Positions 26,958 to 36,588 of a DNA stretch of 64,000 nucleotides are shown one piece after another. The translations under genes and the position numbers were made by a program. How positions within the stretch are numbered: the first letter of the stretch is position 1; each line of letters begins with the position of its first letter. Source of the DNA: JAMQKA01 sp043951865 (GTDB lineage Bacteria > Bacteroidota > Rhodothermia > Balneolales > Balneolaceae); assembly GCF_043951865.1 (NCBI RefSeq), contig NZ_JBINJF010000002.1:62001-126000 (forward strand), read 5' to 3'. The notes beneath the pieces were generated by a model. The model saw nothing but the letters and a program-made list of their open reading frames with translations. It did no database searches and had not been told where the DNA came from.

Positions 26958-27956
26958 ATGCGCTTTGCCGATTACGCCAAAATTTATTTAACAGCGGGAA
27001 GTGGAGGGGATGGTTCTGTTCACTTCCGGCGGGAAAAGTATGTACCTCGCGGAGGACCGGATGGCGGCGACGGCGGCGACGGCGGCGACATCATCCTGCA
27101 GGGAAATGAACAGCTCAACACATTGCTCGACCTGCGCTACCGAAAATTTGTGAAGGCCGGTCATGGCGAAAATGGAAAATCCAGCAAGAAGCGGGGCAAA
27201 GACGGGGAGGATGAGCTCCTGGAAGTTCCGCTCGGCAGCGTGATTTATGACGCCGATACCCGTGAACGACTGGGCGAAATAACGGAACACGAGCAGCAGA
27301 TGGTAGTGGCCCGCGGAGGCAAGGGGGGGCGGGGGAACTGGCATTTTCGCAGTTCGACCAACCAGACGCCCAACAAGGCGGAGGATGGAAGACCGGGCGA
27401 AGAGCGAACGATTGAAATTGAGCTTAAACTGCTTGCTGACGTGGGCTTGGTGGGATTTCCCAACGCCGGTAAAAGCACCTTGCTCTCAGCCATGTCAGGG
27501 GCAAAGCCGAAGATCGATTCCTATCCCTTTACTACGCTTGAACCAAACCTGGGAGTTATCACGCTGGCTGACTACCGTACGTTTGTCATGGCCGATATTC
27601 CCGGGATCATCGAAGAGGCACACGACGGGCGCGGGCTGGGAATCCAGTTTTTGCGTCATATTGAGCGTAACAGCCTGCTCCTTTTTATGGTCAGCTGCCA
27701 GCAGGATGTGGAATATGAATATAACGCGTTGCTTAACGAACTGGAGGCCTACCGTTCGGATCTGCTGGATAAACCCCGCATTCTGGCAATCACGAAGATG
27801 GATCTGAAGGAAAATTATGAGCTGGAAGAGGAGATAGACCTCGATATTCCCACGGTTGAAATTTCGGCTGCAACAGGGTACCATATGGAAGAACTTAAAG
27901 AACTCATCTGGGAGCAACTGAAATCTACCATTGGAGACAACGAATCAACATCTTAG
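26958..27956 (+). CDS. obg: Obg/CgtA GTPase
   Basis: A 332-residue ribosome-assembly GTPase that works on the 50S subunit. The glycine-rich Obg fold occupies 1-158 (SGGDGSVHFRREKYVPRGGP, then repeated GGDGGDGG). The G domain follows with P-loop GFPNAGKST, switch PFTTLEPNLG, DIPGIIEEAHDGRGLG and TKMD. There is no C-terminal OCT domain, as in many Gram-negative Obg proteins. Its last 26 bases are shared with the start of dprA. Confidence 0.97.
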   Translation: MRFADYAKIYLTAGSGGDGSVHFRREKYVPRGGPDGGDGGDGGDIILQGNEQLNTLLDLRYRKFVKAGHGENGKSSKKRGKDGEDELLEVPLGSVIYDADTRERLGEITEHEQQMVVARGGKGGRGNWHFRSSTNQTPNKAEDGRPGEERTIEIELKLLADVGLVGFPNAGKSTLLSAMSGAKPKIDSYPFTTLEPNLGVITLADYRTFVMADIPGIIEEAHDGRGLGIQFLRHIERNSLLLFMVSCQQDVEYEYNALLNELEAYRSDLLDKPRILAITKMDLKENYELEEEIDLDIPTVEISAATGYHMEELKELIWEQLKSTIGDNESTS

Positions 27957-29052
27957 AGAGCTTGTCGCATTAAATCTGATACCGAACCTGGGTGCCCAGC
28001 GCATTCGGGCGCTGCTGAAGGCGGTGGACCAACCGCAGGATGTATTCCGGCTCAGCCGTACCCAGCTTACGTCCGTTTATGGTATCGGGGAGGCTACAGC
28101 CAACCAGATCCTGGCCTTTGATGACTGGAAAGAAGCCGACCGAATCATAGAGAAGACGCAGCACGCCGACTTTTCTTTACTTACCATCGCCGACGAAGCC
28201 TACCCCAAGCTCCTGAAACAGATCTACGATCCCCCCATCCTGCTCTGGGTTCGGGGAGATGCAGCAGTTCTCGACACTGATGCGATCGCAATAGTGGGCA
28301 CCCGCAGCGCCTCGGACTACGGGAAGGATATCGCCAGGGACCTGGCCGGCGAGCTCGTTGCCGCCGGACTCACGGTGGTAAGCGGCTTGGCATATGGAAT
28401 TGATGCGGCTTCTCACCGTGGTACACTGGTGGCCGGGGGCCGAACTATTGCTGTACTGGGTTCCGGGATTGACAATATCTATCCCTCCAAAAATATTCGG
28501 CTTGCTTTTGAGATGGCCGAACAGGGCGGGGCGGTTATTACCGAGTTCCCCCCCGGTACCGAGCCGGATGCGGGAAATTTCCCGGTTCGCAACCGCATCG
28601 TCAGCGGGTTGACACTGGGGACGGTGGTGGTCGAGTCCGGATTGAAAGGCGGAAGTATGATCACCGCCTCTTCGGCCCTGGACCAAAACCGGGAGGTCTT
28701 TGTGGTACCCCACTCTCTTCGCTCCAAAACGGGGATCGGCTGCAACCATCTAATAAAAACCGGGCAGGGCAAGCTGATTCAAACGGTGGATGATATTTTA
28801 TACGAGATCGATATCCACCGGAAAAATCCGGTACAAAATGATCATGAGCCCGCCGAGCGAAGATGGAAGCGTAAAGAGCTGGATTCGTTGTCGGTTTCCA
28901 TATGTGAACTGCTGGAGGAATCCCCAAAACATGTCGATGAGCTGGCGGAGCGGCTCGGCAGGTCCACCCACCAACTGCTGCCAAAATTGCTTGAGCTGGA
29001 GATACAGGAGTGCGTACGCCAAACCGCGGGTAAAAATTTTGAGTTGCGGTAA
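27931..29052 (+). CDS. dprA: DprA (Smf) DNA-processing protein
   Basis: 373 residues. It protects incoming single-stranded DNA and loads RecA during transformation. A short helix-hairpin-helix-like N-terminus (about 8-60) precedes the Rossmann-like DprA core: AIVGTRSASDYGKDIARDLA, VVSGLAYGIDAASHRGTL, GSGIDNIYP, EFPPGTEPDAGNFPVRNRIVSG and VESGLKGGSMITA. A C-terminal winged-helix domain (about 305-370) completes it. The ATG lies within obg, so translation is probably coupled. Confidence 0.93.
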   Translation: METTNQHLRELVALNLIPNLGAQRIRALLKAVDQPQDVFRLSRTQLTSVYGIGEATANQILAFDDWKEADRIIEKTQHADFSLLTIADEAYPKLLKQIYDPPILLWVRGDAAVLDTDAIAIVGTRSASDYGKDIARDLAGELVAAGLTVVSGLAYGIDAASHRGTLVAGGRTIAVLGSGIDNIYPSKNIRLAFEMAEQGGAVITEFPPGTEPDAGNFPVRNRIVSGLTLGTVVVESGLKGGSMITASSALDQNREVFVVPHSLRSKTGIGCNHLIKTGQGKLIQTVDDILYEIDIHRKNPVQNDHEPAERRWKRKELDSLSVSICELLEESPKHVDELAERLGRSTHQLLPKLLELEIQECVRQTAGKNFELR

Positions 29053-29181
29053 ACTATTGATAAAATTGCCGGACTTTCAGGAACCCTCACGAGGCCGAGA
29101 AGCCCGTGCCAGGCTGAACAGTGAACGGCTATTCAATTCGTCTTTTAAATTAGGAGATAGAAAAGGTATTTTGGGAGCCCA

Positions 29182-29775
29182 ATGTTTAGAGTACAAAACA
29201 CTATATTATCGGAAGATATCGCTACGGCAAAGTTCGCCTGCAACATAAGCAGATGCAGGGGAGCGTGTTGCGTAGTGGGGGATGCGGGCGCCCCGGTTGA
29301 CAAAAAAGAGATACCCGTGCTAAAAAAAGCGTATCGACGGTTGAAAGACCGGCTCCGACCGGAGGCAGTGCAGGCGGTGGAGGAGCAGGGACTTGTGCAG
29401 GGGGATAAGAAGCACGGTTATGAACTCAGCTGCGTGGATGACGGCGAGTGCATTTTTGTGACCTTTGATCCGCATGGCAATGCGAAATGTGCCATACAGG
29501 AAGCCTATTACAAGGATGAGTTTTCCTGGGAAAAACCGCTGAGCTGTCATCTGTTCCCGATTCGTCTGAAACGTTTAGTTGACCTGGATTATGCGAATTT
29601 TACCTATTTCCCCAGTCTCTGCAGCGCCGGGTGCGACCGTGGAAAGAAGGAGGGCATATGGCTGTCCGACTTCCTGGAAAAGCCGCTGATCCGACGGTAC
29701 GGGGAAGAGTGGTACAGCGAGTTCCTTGAAGCATGCAACAAGATCAGAGTTAATAATGAAACGGTTGACGTATGA
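29182..29775 (+). CDS. DUF3109 family cysteine-rich protein
   Basis: A 197-residue cytoplasmic protein with a CxxxxCxxxCC start (Cys20, 25, 29, 30) and further cysteines in SCVDDGEC, AKCAI, LSCHLFPIR and SLCSAGC. This is the DUF3109 pattern, related to YkgJ-type zinc or iron clusters. No activity is established for the family. Its stop overlaps the rpoN start by four bases (ATGA), a strong sign of coupling to sigma-54. Confidence 0.85.
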   Translation: MFRVQNTILSEDIATAKFACNISRCRGACCVVGDAGAPVDKKEIPVLKKAYRRLKDRLRPEAVQAVEEQGLVQGDKKHGYELSCVDDGECIFVTFDPHGNAKCAIQEAYYKDEFSWEKPLSCHLFPIRLKRLVDLDYANFTYFPSLCSAGCDRGKKEGIWLSDFLEKPLIRRYGEEWYSEFLEACNKIRVNNETVDV

Positions 29776-31310
29776 TTAAAACCGGCCAGAGCCAACAGTT
29801 AAGTCAAAAACAGTCGCAGCAACAGCGGCTATCTCCGCAGCAGATCCAGTACATCAAGCTCCTGCAACTGCCCACTATTGCCCTGGAGCAGCGCATCAAG
29901 GAGGAGATGGAGATGAATCCGGTGCTTGAGGAAGCCGAACCGGAGGAGCTGCAGACCGATGAGCGGCTGGATTCGCCCGAAGACTGGGAAGAGCAAAAAG
30001 AGAAAAGCGATGAGCTTGATCCGGTGGACCAAAATGAGGAGGTCGACTGGGAAGAATTTATGCACAATACGGAGTACGAAGGGGAGAACTACGGCGGGTA
30101 TTCCGGGTCCGGGGCCAATGAGGAGTGGCGCGACCTGCCTAACCCCTACCACGAGTCGCTGCTGGAAGAGCTGGAACAGCAGGTAGGCCTGCTCAATTTG
30201 AATGAAAATGAAAAACTGATTGCCGACCAGATCCTCGGCTCTCTCGACCATGACGGCTATTTCCGCCGGGAATTGGAAGCGGTGGTCGATAATATAGCCT
30301 TCAACGAGGGGGTGCTGGTTTCAGAAGAGGAGATCGAAAAAGTGCGAAAACAGATCCAGCGGCTTGATCCGCCGGGCATCGCCTCAACCGATCTGCGGGA
30401 TTGTCTGCTGGTGCAGCTGGAGATGATGGAGGATGAATCGAGCGGCAGAAAAATCGCGATCAAGATGCTCGAAAATCACTGGAAATTGTTTGAAAAAAAA
30501 CATTTCAGCAAGCTGAAAAAGAAACTCAATATCGGGGATGAACAGCTGAAAGAGGCTTTCGACTGTATCAAGGGGCTCGATCCCAAACCGGGCGGGGGAG
30601 GTACGGAAGTAGAGGATACCCAGAATTATATCGAACCGGATTTTGAGGTTCGCTACCAGCCGATGACGGATGAAGAGGGAAAAGAGACCGGGGAGGGAGA
30701 TTTTATTATCAAGCTGAACGACCGGAATGTACCGGCCCTTCGGATATCTCCCCGCTACAAAAAAATGTGGGATGACCTCAAAAAAAAGAACAAGAAGGAA
30801 GCAAATGAAAGCGTAAAAGAGACAAAAAACTTCATAAAAGACAAGATCGATTCGGCCCAATGGTTTATCGATTCTATCCGCCAGCGCCAGAATACGCTTA
30901 TGAATACGATGAAGACGATCGTAGCCCTGCAGGAGGAGTTTTTTAAGCACGGGGAGGGGCTGAAACCGATGATTTTGAAAGATATCGCTGAACGGGTAAA
31001 CCTGGATATTTCGACGATATCGCGGGTGGTGAACGGAAAGTATGTACAAACCAATTTTGGGGTGTTTGAGTTAAAATATTTTTTCAGTGAAGGACTTGAG
31101 ACGGAAAGCGGGGAAGAGGTTTCGAATCGCGAAGTAAAAAATGCCCTTCAGCAGATCATTGACAATGAGAATAAACAGAAACCACTGAGCGATCAGGCTA
31201 TCGCCGACAAGCTGAAAAAAGAGGGATACAAAGTGGCCCGGCGGACGGTGAGTAAATACCGGGAACAGCTGAATATTCCTGTTGCCCGCCTTCGCAAGCA
31301 GATTATGTGA
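29772..31310 (+). CDS. rpoN: RNA polymerase sigma-54 factor
   Basis: 512 residues. Region I is Gln-rich (QSQQQRLSPQQIQYIKLLQLP) and followed by an acidic region II (about 45-120). The core-binding domain covers about 130-330, and a helix-turn-helix lies near 400-425 (ERVNLDISTISRVVNGKYV). The RpoN box reads ARRTVSKYRE near 489-498. It needs an AAA+ activator, and none is seen in this window. Its stop and that of the convergent gene at 31311 are immediately adjacent, so the two transcripts must share or overlap their ends. Confidence 0.97.
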   Translation: MIKTGQSQQLSQKQSQQQRLSPQQIQYIKLLQLPTIALEQRIKEEMEMNPVLEEAEPEELQTDERLDSPEDWEEQKEKSDELDPVDQNEEVDWEEFMHNTEYEGENYGGYSGSGANEEWRDLPNPYHESLLEELEQQVGLLNLNENEKLIADQILGSLDHDGYFRRELEAVVDNIAFNEGVLVSEEEIEKVRKQIQRLDPPGIASTDLRDCLLVQLEMMEDESSGRKIAIKMLENHWKLFEKKHFSKLKKKLNIGDEQLKEAFDCIKGLDPKPGGGGTEVEDTQNYIEPDFEVRYQPMTDEEGKETGEGDFIIKLNDRNVPALRISPRYKKMWDDLKKKNKKEANESVKETKNFIKDKIDSAQWFIDSIRQRQNTLMNTMKTIVALQEEFFKHGEGLKPMILKDIAERVNLDISTISRVVNGKYVQTNFGVFELKYFFSEGLETESGEEVSNREVKNALQQIIDNENKQKPLSDQAIADKLKKEGYKVARRTVSKYREQLNIPVARLRKQIM

Positions 31311-32816
31311 TTACGTAATGGCGATCGCCAGGTCCATGATATTTAGCAGATAGCTGTTGGTGAAGATCGCAGACAGCGCTATTGCCAGTAGCAACGTATA
31401 CAGCCCGATGGTGCCCATCGCGTAGAGCCCCCTGTAACTATTGACGTTCTGCCCGGCATCGTACGCCGTAACCGGGAAATCGAGCAGCAGCACCACGGTA
31501 AAGAGAATAAAAAAGATGGAAAGCAGGTAAGCGTTGGCGCCTGCCATCAGCATAGTAACAATGATCGTGGTTATAACGAGGTTCAGGTGAAAAGGCCAGG
31601 AATACAAAATGGAGATCTGGCTCAAATAATTGATGCTGCGGTTGGCAAAATAGAGCCACAGTATGGATACGGTCTGAAACAGGAACGCAGTGATCAGTCC
31701 AAGCACAAAAAAGGAGAAGTATTCGTTGCCAAACAGCGAAAGTGTGGGAAAATAGTGGTAGAAAACCTCTAGCCCGGCTCTGGAAAAAAAGGTGCTTGCC
31801 GCACAATAAAGGAAAATTCCACTCAGTATCGAGTGCTGGATAAGAAGCAAAAGGCTGGGAACAACAGACCGTATATGGCGCTTGATAACATCCTCAATGA
31901 AGAACCTGTGACTGTGAAAAAAACGGAATAGCGAGCGCCGGTACGTCGGCATAAAACTGTAGTTCAGGGCAACCGTACCCCATACCAGTACCAGTATCAG
32001 GACGATAATGCTGTGGGAATGGCCGGAGGGCATACGTTCCCGGGGCAGGGGAAATACCGCATCCTGGAAGGTGGCGTGTTCGACCAGTATTTGCTGAACC
32101 GGTTGATGAACCTCAACAAAATTCAATAGCCAGCCGGAGTCAAAAAAAAGGATCGCATCGGGGGTGTCCCGTGTAGTCTGGAAAAACCATTTCAGGGGAG
32201 CCATTTTTGATGCCAGTGAGGGAGAGGGATGATACAGGTATGCGCCAGAGGCCGGAAGGCGGTAGTCAGGGGATGAGGACGAGGTAAAACCGGCATCCAC
32301 ATTCACCCTGGTCAGGGTAAAGTCAAACAACGTGCTTGTGGGGTGGCCGACGGCGTTCCACTCTTTGTAGTAAAGGGGCACTGAAAGCGTGGAGGAAAGC
32401 TCGGCCGTAAAAGGTTTAACGGCTTCGGAAAATGATGGGTCGTGTGTCTGTCCATAAGCAAAGGCCCCGATCGCTTCCACCTGTTTCCCCTGGTAGTGCG
32501 TAAGGAAGCGCTGGTAAATCTGCGCGAGGGCGGAATCTGTTCGCGCAAACGTTTCAACCACCGGATACTGGACCGGGACCTGGATAAAAACGCTGAAATT
32601 ACGCTGCTGGATCTCTTTCCACAGTGCGTCGGAGACCAGTTCGTCCAGCTCCAGATAGGTTATTTTCAGGTCCTTAAAGTCGTCAAGCTGGTTCAGGGCT
32701 TCGCCGGTGTCTTCCGGCACATCCCAGACTACGCCAAACGTGCGCTGTGCAGTGACGGGGCGGGGCAATACAAGTAGAAACGCCAAAAGCGTGAGTGCAA
32801 CCGGAATTCTGCTCAT
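31311..32816 (-). CDS. Unknown exported protein with a C-terminal multi-pass membrane domain
   Basis: 501 residues. A signal peptide (LTLLAFLLVLPRPVTAQ) is followed by a periplasmic part to about 265 that reads like an alpha/beta barrel or carbohydrate-enzyme fold (FGVVWDVPEDTGEAL, FSVFIQVPVQYPV, DAILFFDSGWLLNF), but no catalytic signature is certain. From about 270 there are six or seven membrane segments, such as HSIIVLILVLVWGTVALNY and FVLGLITAFLFQTVSILWLY. The combination is not one I recognise. It converges on rpoN with no gap. Confidence 0.7.
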   Translation of the reverse strand: MSRIPVALTLLAFLLVLPRPVTAQRTFGVVWDVPEDTGEALNQLDDFKDLKITYLELDELVSDALWKEIQQRNFSVFIQVPVQYPVVETFARTDSALAQIYQRFLTHYQGKQVEAIGAFAYGQTHDPSFSEAVKPFTAELSSTLSVPLYYKEWNAVGHPTSTLFDFTLTRVNVDAGFTSSSSPDYRLPASGAYLYHPSPSLASKMAPLKWFFQTTRDTPDAILFFDSGWLLNFVEVHQPVQQILVEHATFQDAVFPLPRERMPSGHSHSIIVLILVLVWGTVALNYSFMPTYRRSLFRFFHSHRFFIEDVIKRHIRSVVPSLLLLIQHSILSGIFLYCAASTFFSRAGLEVFYHYFPTLSLFGNEYFSFFVLGLITAFLFQTVSILWLYFANRSINYLSQISILYSWPFHLNLVITTIIVTMLMAGANAYLLSIFFILFTVVLLLDFPVTAYDAGQNVNSYRGLYAMGTIGLYTLLLAIALSAIFTNSYLLNIMDLAIAIT

Positions 32817-32847
32817 AAGTGAAATGCAGAAACGCGAAAATGAAAGT

Positions 32848-33330
32848 TTACTTGATTTCTATGGTACCGGTCAGCTCTATGGGCAGTTCACGTGTTTCTT
32901 TGAAGTTGGTCAACACAACGTTGGAACGTGTTTTATGGACGCCGCTCCACGACTGTATTTTGGATAACAGCTTTTCAAAAGATTCGGTGTTCCAGGTTCG
33001 TATTTTCAGGATGTGGGAACCATCACCAGTGATGGAGTAGCACTCCAGGATTTCAGGTTCTTCAATAGCTTTTTCGACAAACTTTGGATAATTGTCGGAG
33101 CCATCCACCTCAACAAACACAAACGCGGTAATATCAAATTCAAAACGGCGTGAATTGAGCACGGCATGATACCCCTCGATAAGTTCGCGTTCTTCCAGTT
33201 TCCTCATCCGTTCGGAAACAGAGGGAACCGAAAGATGCACGATCTCCGACAGCTTGTTCCGCTGCGCTCTTGCATCTTTTTGAAGGTGCTTCAGAATCTT
33301 GATATCAATTTCGTCTAAGGTATGCGCCAT
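32848..33330 (-). CDS. Lrp/AsnC family transcriptional regulator
   Basis: 160 residues. The N-terminal helix-turn-helix covers about 4-55 (DEIDIKILKHLQKDARAQRN, SVPSVSERMRKLEE), followed by the RAM ligand-binding domain (about 70-150: AFVFVEVDGSD, ECYSITGDGSHILKI). Lrp proteins sense amino acids and form octamers. Targets are unknown. It diverges from serS, and a role in controlling that spacer is possible but unproven. Confidence 0.93.
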   Translation of the reverse strand: MAHTLDEIDIKILKHLQKDARAQRNKLSEIVHLSVPSVSERMRKLEERELIEGYHAVLNSRRFEFDITAFVFVEVDGSDNYPKFVEKAIEEPEILECYSITGDGSHILKIRTWNTESFEKLLSKIQSWSGVHKTRSNVVLTNFKETRELPIELTGTIEIK

Positions 33331-33423
33331 TTTATAAATCCGACCCTTATTTATCTATGAACTATTTAATTTAACTTAAATTATTTAGGTAGGCAACCCA
33401 ATATATGATGGTAGAATTTAAAA

Positions 33424-33431
33424 TATATTTG
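33424..33431 (+). promoter_or_regulatory. Possible -7 element upstream of serS
   Basis: TATATTTG lies 100 bases before the serS start and fits TAnnTTTG, but no TTG sits at the right distance upstream. It is kept as a weak candidate. Confidence 0.3.
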
Positions 33432-33530
33432 TTGAAATGCCAACCTGTTGCAAACTAAAAATTGGTTCATTACTTGGCAAAACTCTTTTATCTTTGACGA
33501 GAAGAAAATTTAAATTCAAATGTTAATTGT

Positions 33531-34799
33531 ATGCTTGACATAGCGTTTATTCGAGAACATGCCGATGTGGTTAAGGAAGGAATGAAAAACAAGGGGGAAG
33601 AAGCGGTGGAGGTGGTCGATGAGCTTCTTGAAGCCGATAAGAACTGGCGCTCGCTGGTCAAAAGCGTGGATGACCTCCGAAACGAAAGTAATACAAAGGC
33701 GAAGGAGATTGGCCAGCTGATGGGTTCGGGCCGGAAAGAGGAAGCCCGGGAGATTATTGAGTACACCAGCAAACTAAAGGAGAAGATCAAGCGAAAGGAG
33801 GAGGATCTGAATCGGCTCAGGGATAAATGCGATGAGCTGCTGTTGCAGATCCCAAACGTCCCTCATAAATCAGTGCCCGTGGGAGCGACGGAAGAGGACA
33901 ATGAAATTTACAAAACCTGGGGAGATCCGGCAGAGGAGGCATGGCGAAGTCCCCACTGGGAGCTCGCGGAAGATTCCGGGTGGGTCGATTTTGAACGCGG
34001 AGCCAAGGTAACGGGCGCAGGCTTCCCGTTTTATATCGGGCCGATTGCCCGCCTGCAGCGTGCGCTGATCAACTATTTTTTGGATAAAGCTGCCGAACAG
34101 GGATTTATCGAAATTCAGCCGCCTTTCTTCGTAAATGAGGATTCCGCCCGCGGTACCGGACAGATTCCCGATAAAGAGGATATGATGTACGAGATACCCC
34201 GCGACGAATTTTTTCTGATTCCGACTGCCGAGGTACCGGTTACCAATTTTCACCGGGATGAGATAATACCGAAAGACAAGCTCCCGATATACTATGTAGC
34301 GTACACCCCGTGCTGGAGACGCGAGGCCGGCTCTTATGGAAAGGATGTGCGGGGATTGAACCGGCTGCATCAATTTGACAAGGTAGAGCTGGTAAAAATT
34401 GTACAGCCCGAAAATTCCTATGACGAGCTGGAGACCCTCCGGGAGTATGCGGAATCCCTGCTTGAAGAGCTTGACCTGCCCTATCGAACCCTGCTGATGT
34501 GCACCGGCGATATGGGCTTTACGCAATCCAAAAAGTATGATCTTGAAGTCTGGAGTCCGGGTCAGCAGCGCTGGCTGGAGGTAAGCTCCTGTTCCAACTT
34601 TGTGGATTACCAGGCCCGCCGCATGCAGCTTCGGTTTCGCAACGAGCAGGGGAATACCCAGATCCTGCATACGCTCAACGGCTCGGGACTGGCGTTGCCG
34701 CGGGTCGTTTCAGCCATTTTGGAAACTTATCAAGATCAGGACGGGAATATCAGAGTACCCGAAGTGCTTCAGCCCCATATGGGTGCGAAAATGATATAG
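33531..34799 (+). CDS. serS: Seryl-tRNA synthetase
   Basis: A 422-residue class II synthetase. The N-terminal coiled-coil arm that grips tRNA-Ser covers about 30-100. Motif 2 reads PCWRREAGSYGKDVRGLNRL, and motif 3 is NGSGLALPR followed by the family ending ENYQ-like ETYQDQDGNIRVPEVLQP. Length and order are normal. Confidence 0.98.
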   Translation: MLDIAFIREHADVVKEGMKNKGEEAVEVVDELLEADKNWRSLVKSVDDLRNESNTKAKEIGQLMGSGRKEEAREIIEYTSKLKEKIKRKEEDLNRLRDKCDELLLQIPNVPHKSVPVGATEEDNEIYKTWGDPAEEAWRSPHWELAEDSGWVDFERGAKVTGAGFPFYIGPIARLQRALINYFLDKAAEQGFIEIQPPFFVNEDSARGTGQIPDKEDMMYEIPRDEFFLIPTAEVPVTNFHRDEIIPKDKLPIYYVAYTPCWRREAGSYGKDVRGLNRLHQFDKVELVKIVQPENSYDELETLREYAESLLEELDLPYRTLLMCTGDMGFTQSKKYDLEVWSPGQQRWLEVSSCSNFVDYQARRMQLRFRNEQGNTQILHTLNGSGLALPRVVSAILETYQDQDGNIRVPEVLQPHMGAKMI

Positions 34800-34853
34800 A
34801 GCAGGATTACAGGGGTGGCAACTCATGTCAATTGCAATAATACGGGAACTGTC

Positions 34854-35552
34854 ATGAAACTGCGACTTTTGATACTTGCTTTGCCGCTGATGGCGCTTCA
34901 GGCCTGTGCCCCAGTTTATATTCCCAGTGCCCGGCACACCCATCAACTGGATCATAAAGGAGAATTAAGTGGTGCGGCTTTTGTGGGTACCAACGGCATC
35001 GATCTGCAGGGAGCGTATGCGGTTTCAGACCGTTTTGGTATTGCAGGAGCCGCGTCTTTCGGCGATAATGAGGAAGAGGGAAACGAAGATTACCACGAGC
35101 ATTCCTACGGGGAGATTGCCGTGGAATATTTTCGCGTGATCGGAAATATCGGTCGATTTGAACTGCTGGGAGGAGCCGGACTGGGATCCGCAACCTCGGT
35201 CGACAATTATGCTTTTGCCGGTACAGATCGGGCGGTTCAGGCTACAGGCAGATATAACAAGCTGTTCCTGCAGTCCAATATCGGGCTGGAGACCGCCTGG
35301 GTTGAAACAGGGCTGGCGCTGAGGTTGGGACAGGTCAGGTTTACCGAGTTTGAAACATCTGCCACCACCTACGAAGAGGCGGAGGCCGGCACTTTTTTCG
35401 AACCTGCCCTTTATGCCCGGCTGGGCTGGAAAAATATCAAGATAGAGGGACAGTTGGGAACCGCCGATCTACTGCAGGAGGAGGTGGCGTTTGACTATCG
35501 CCCGGCGCTGGTTTCGCTGGGCATACATCTTAACTTGTCCACCCTGAAGTAA
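34854..35552 (+). CDS. Outer-membrane-type lipoprotein, function unknown
   Basis: Starting at ATG 34854 gives 232 residues; an upstream start at 34815 would place 13 polar residues before the signal peptide. The signal LRLLILALPLMALQAC ends in a plausible lipobox (LQAC). The rest alternates glycine and aromatic strands (YAVSDRFGIAGAASFGD, LGGAGLGSATS, ARLGWKNIKIEGQLG), suggesting an eight-stranded beta barrel. No family is assigned. It follows serS by 54 bases. Confidence 0.7.
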   Translation: MKLRLLILALPLMALQACAPVYIPSARHTHQLDHKGELSGAAFVGTNGIDLQGAYAVSDRFGIAGAASFGDNEEEGNEDYHEHSYGEIAVEYFRVIGNIGRFELLGGAGLGSATSVDNYAFAGTDRAVQATGRYNKLFLQSNIGLETAWVETGLALRLGQVRFTEFETSATTYEEAEAGTFFEPALYARLGWKNIKIEGQLGTADLLQEEVAFDYRPALVSLGIHLNLSTLK

Positions 35553-35595
35553 CGGATCGGGAAACATCCCGCAAATTGCCGGTGGATCATCTGTT

Positions 35596-36588
35596 TCAGG
35601 AAGCAGCTGCGTACAGTTCCTGTTCCTTGAAGTTGAGTAGCAGTTCCAGGATCGGCTGCATCTCCTTTTCTTCCATAATCGCTCCCCGAAGTTTACGGCT
35701 GTTGCGGACCCCTTTTAAGTACTGCCCGTAATGCTTTTTCATGATGATAACGCCGTATCGTTCTCCGTGGTGTTCTACGGAACGCCGCAACTGTTCAGCC
35801 GCCAGTTCGATGCGCTCCTCCACCGGGGGCGGAGGCAGCCGTTCGCCGGTTTCAAGGTAATGGCGGGTCTGTTCAAAAATCCAGGGGCTGCCGATGGCCC
35901 CGCGCCCGATCATCACGCCGTCGACCCCGGTTTCGTCAAACATCCGCTTGGCATCCTCCGGGGATGTTACATCGCCGTTGCCAATAATTGGAATCTCGAG
36001 TCCCGGCGTATCCTTCAGCTTTTTCAACCAGTTCCAGCGTGCTTCTCCCTTGTATTTCTGGTTCCGCGTGCGGGCATGAACCGTCAGCGCCTTGACGCCC
36101 AGCTTCTGCAGCATCAGGGCCACCTCCCGGATACGGATTGTTCGGTCGTCCCAGCCAAGGCGCGTTTTTACAGTCACCGGCTTGTCTTGCACCGCATCTA
36201 CTACGCTGCCCGCCATCCGTTCCATCAGCGCCAGGTCTTTAAGGCAGCCGGCCCCGGCTCCTTTTTTGGCAATTTTGTACACCGGGCATCCGAAGTTGAT
36301 ATCGACCAGGTCGGGGTTGTTCGCTTCGGCTTTTTGGGCTGCGCCTTCCATCGCTTCCTCGCGGCTGCCGAAAATCTGAATTCCGAAGGGACGTTCCTCT
36401 TCTCTGAAATCCATTTTTTGCTTCGCCCCATTTACATCGCGAACGATAGCTTCAGAACTGATAAATTCCGTATAGACAATGCTGGCCCCTCTTCGCCGGC
36501 ACATCAGCCGAAAGGGGGAGTCCGTTACATCTTCCATGGGGGCCAACAGCAGTGGTTTTTCGCCCAAATCTATGGGACCGATTTTCAT
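35596..36588 (-). CDS. dusB: tRNA-dihydrouridine synthase
   Basis: A 330-residue FMN enzyme that reduces uridines in tRNA D-loops. LAPMEDVTDSPFRLMCR opens the barrel. The catalytic Cys is in NFGCPVYKIAKKGAGAGCLKD, FMN-binding blocks are VKTRLGWDD, LTVHARTRNQKYKG, PIIGNGDV and VMIGRGAIGSPWIF. It resembles DusB most. It is a single-gene unit. Confidence 0.94.
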   Translation of the reverse strand: MKIGPIDLGEKPLLLAPMEDVTDSPFRLMCRRRGASIVYTEFISSEAIVRDVNGAKQKMDFREEERPFGIQIFGSREEAMEGAAQKAEANNPDLVDINFGCPVYKIAKKGAGAGCLKDLALMERMAGSVVDAVQDKPVTVKTRLGWDDRTIRIREVALMLQKLGVKALTVHARTRNQKYKGEARWNWLKKLKDTPGLEIPIIGNGDVTSPEDAKRMFDETGVDGVMIGRGAIGSPWIFEQTRHYLETGERLPPPPVEERIELAAEQLRRSVEHHGERYGVIIMKKHYGQYLKGVRNSRKLRGAIMEEKEMQPILELLLNFKEQELYAAAS

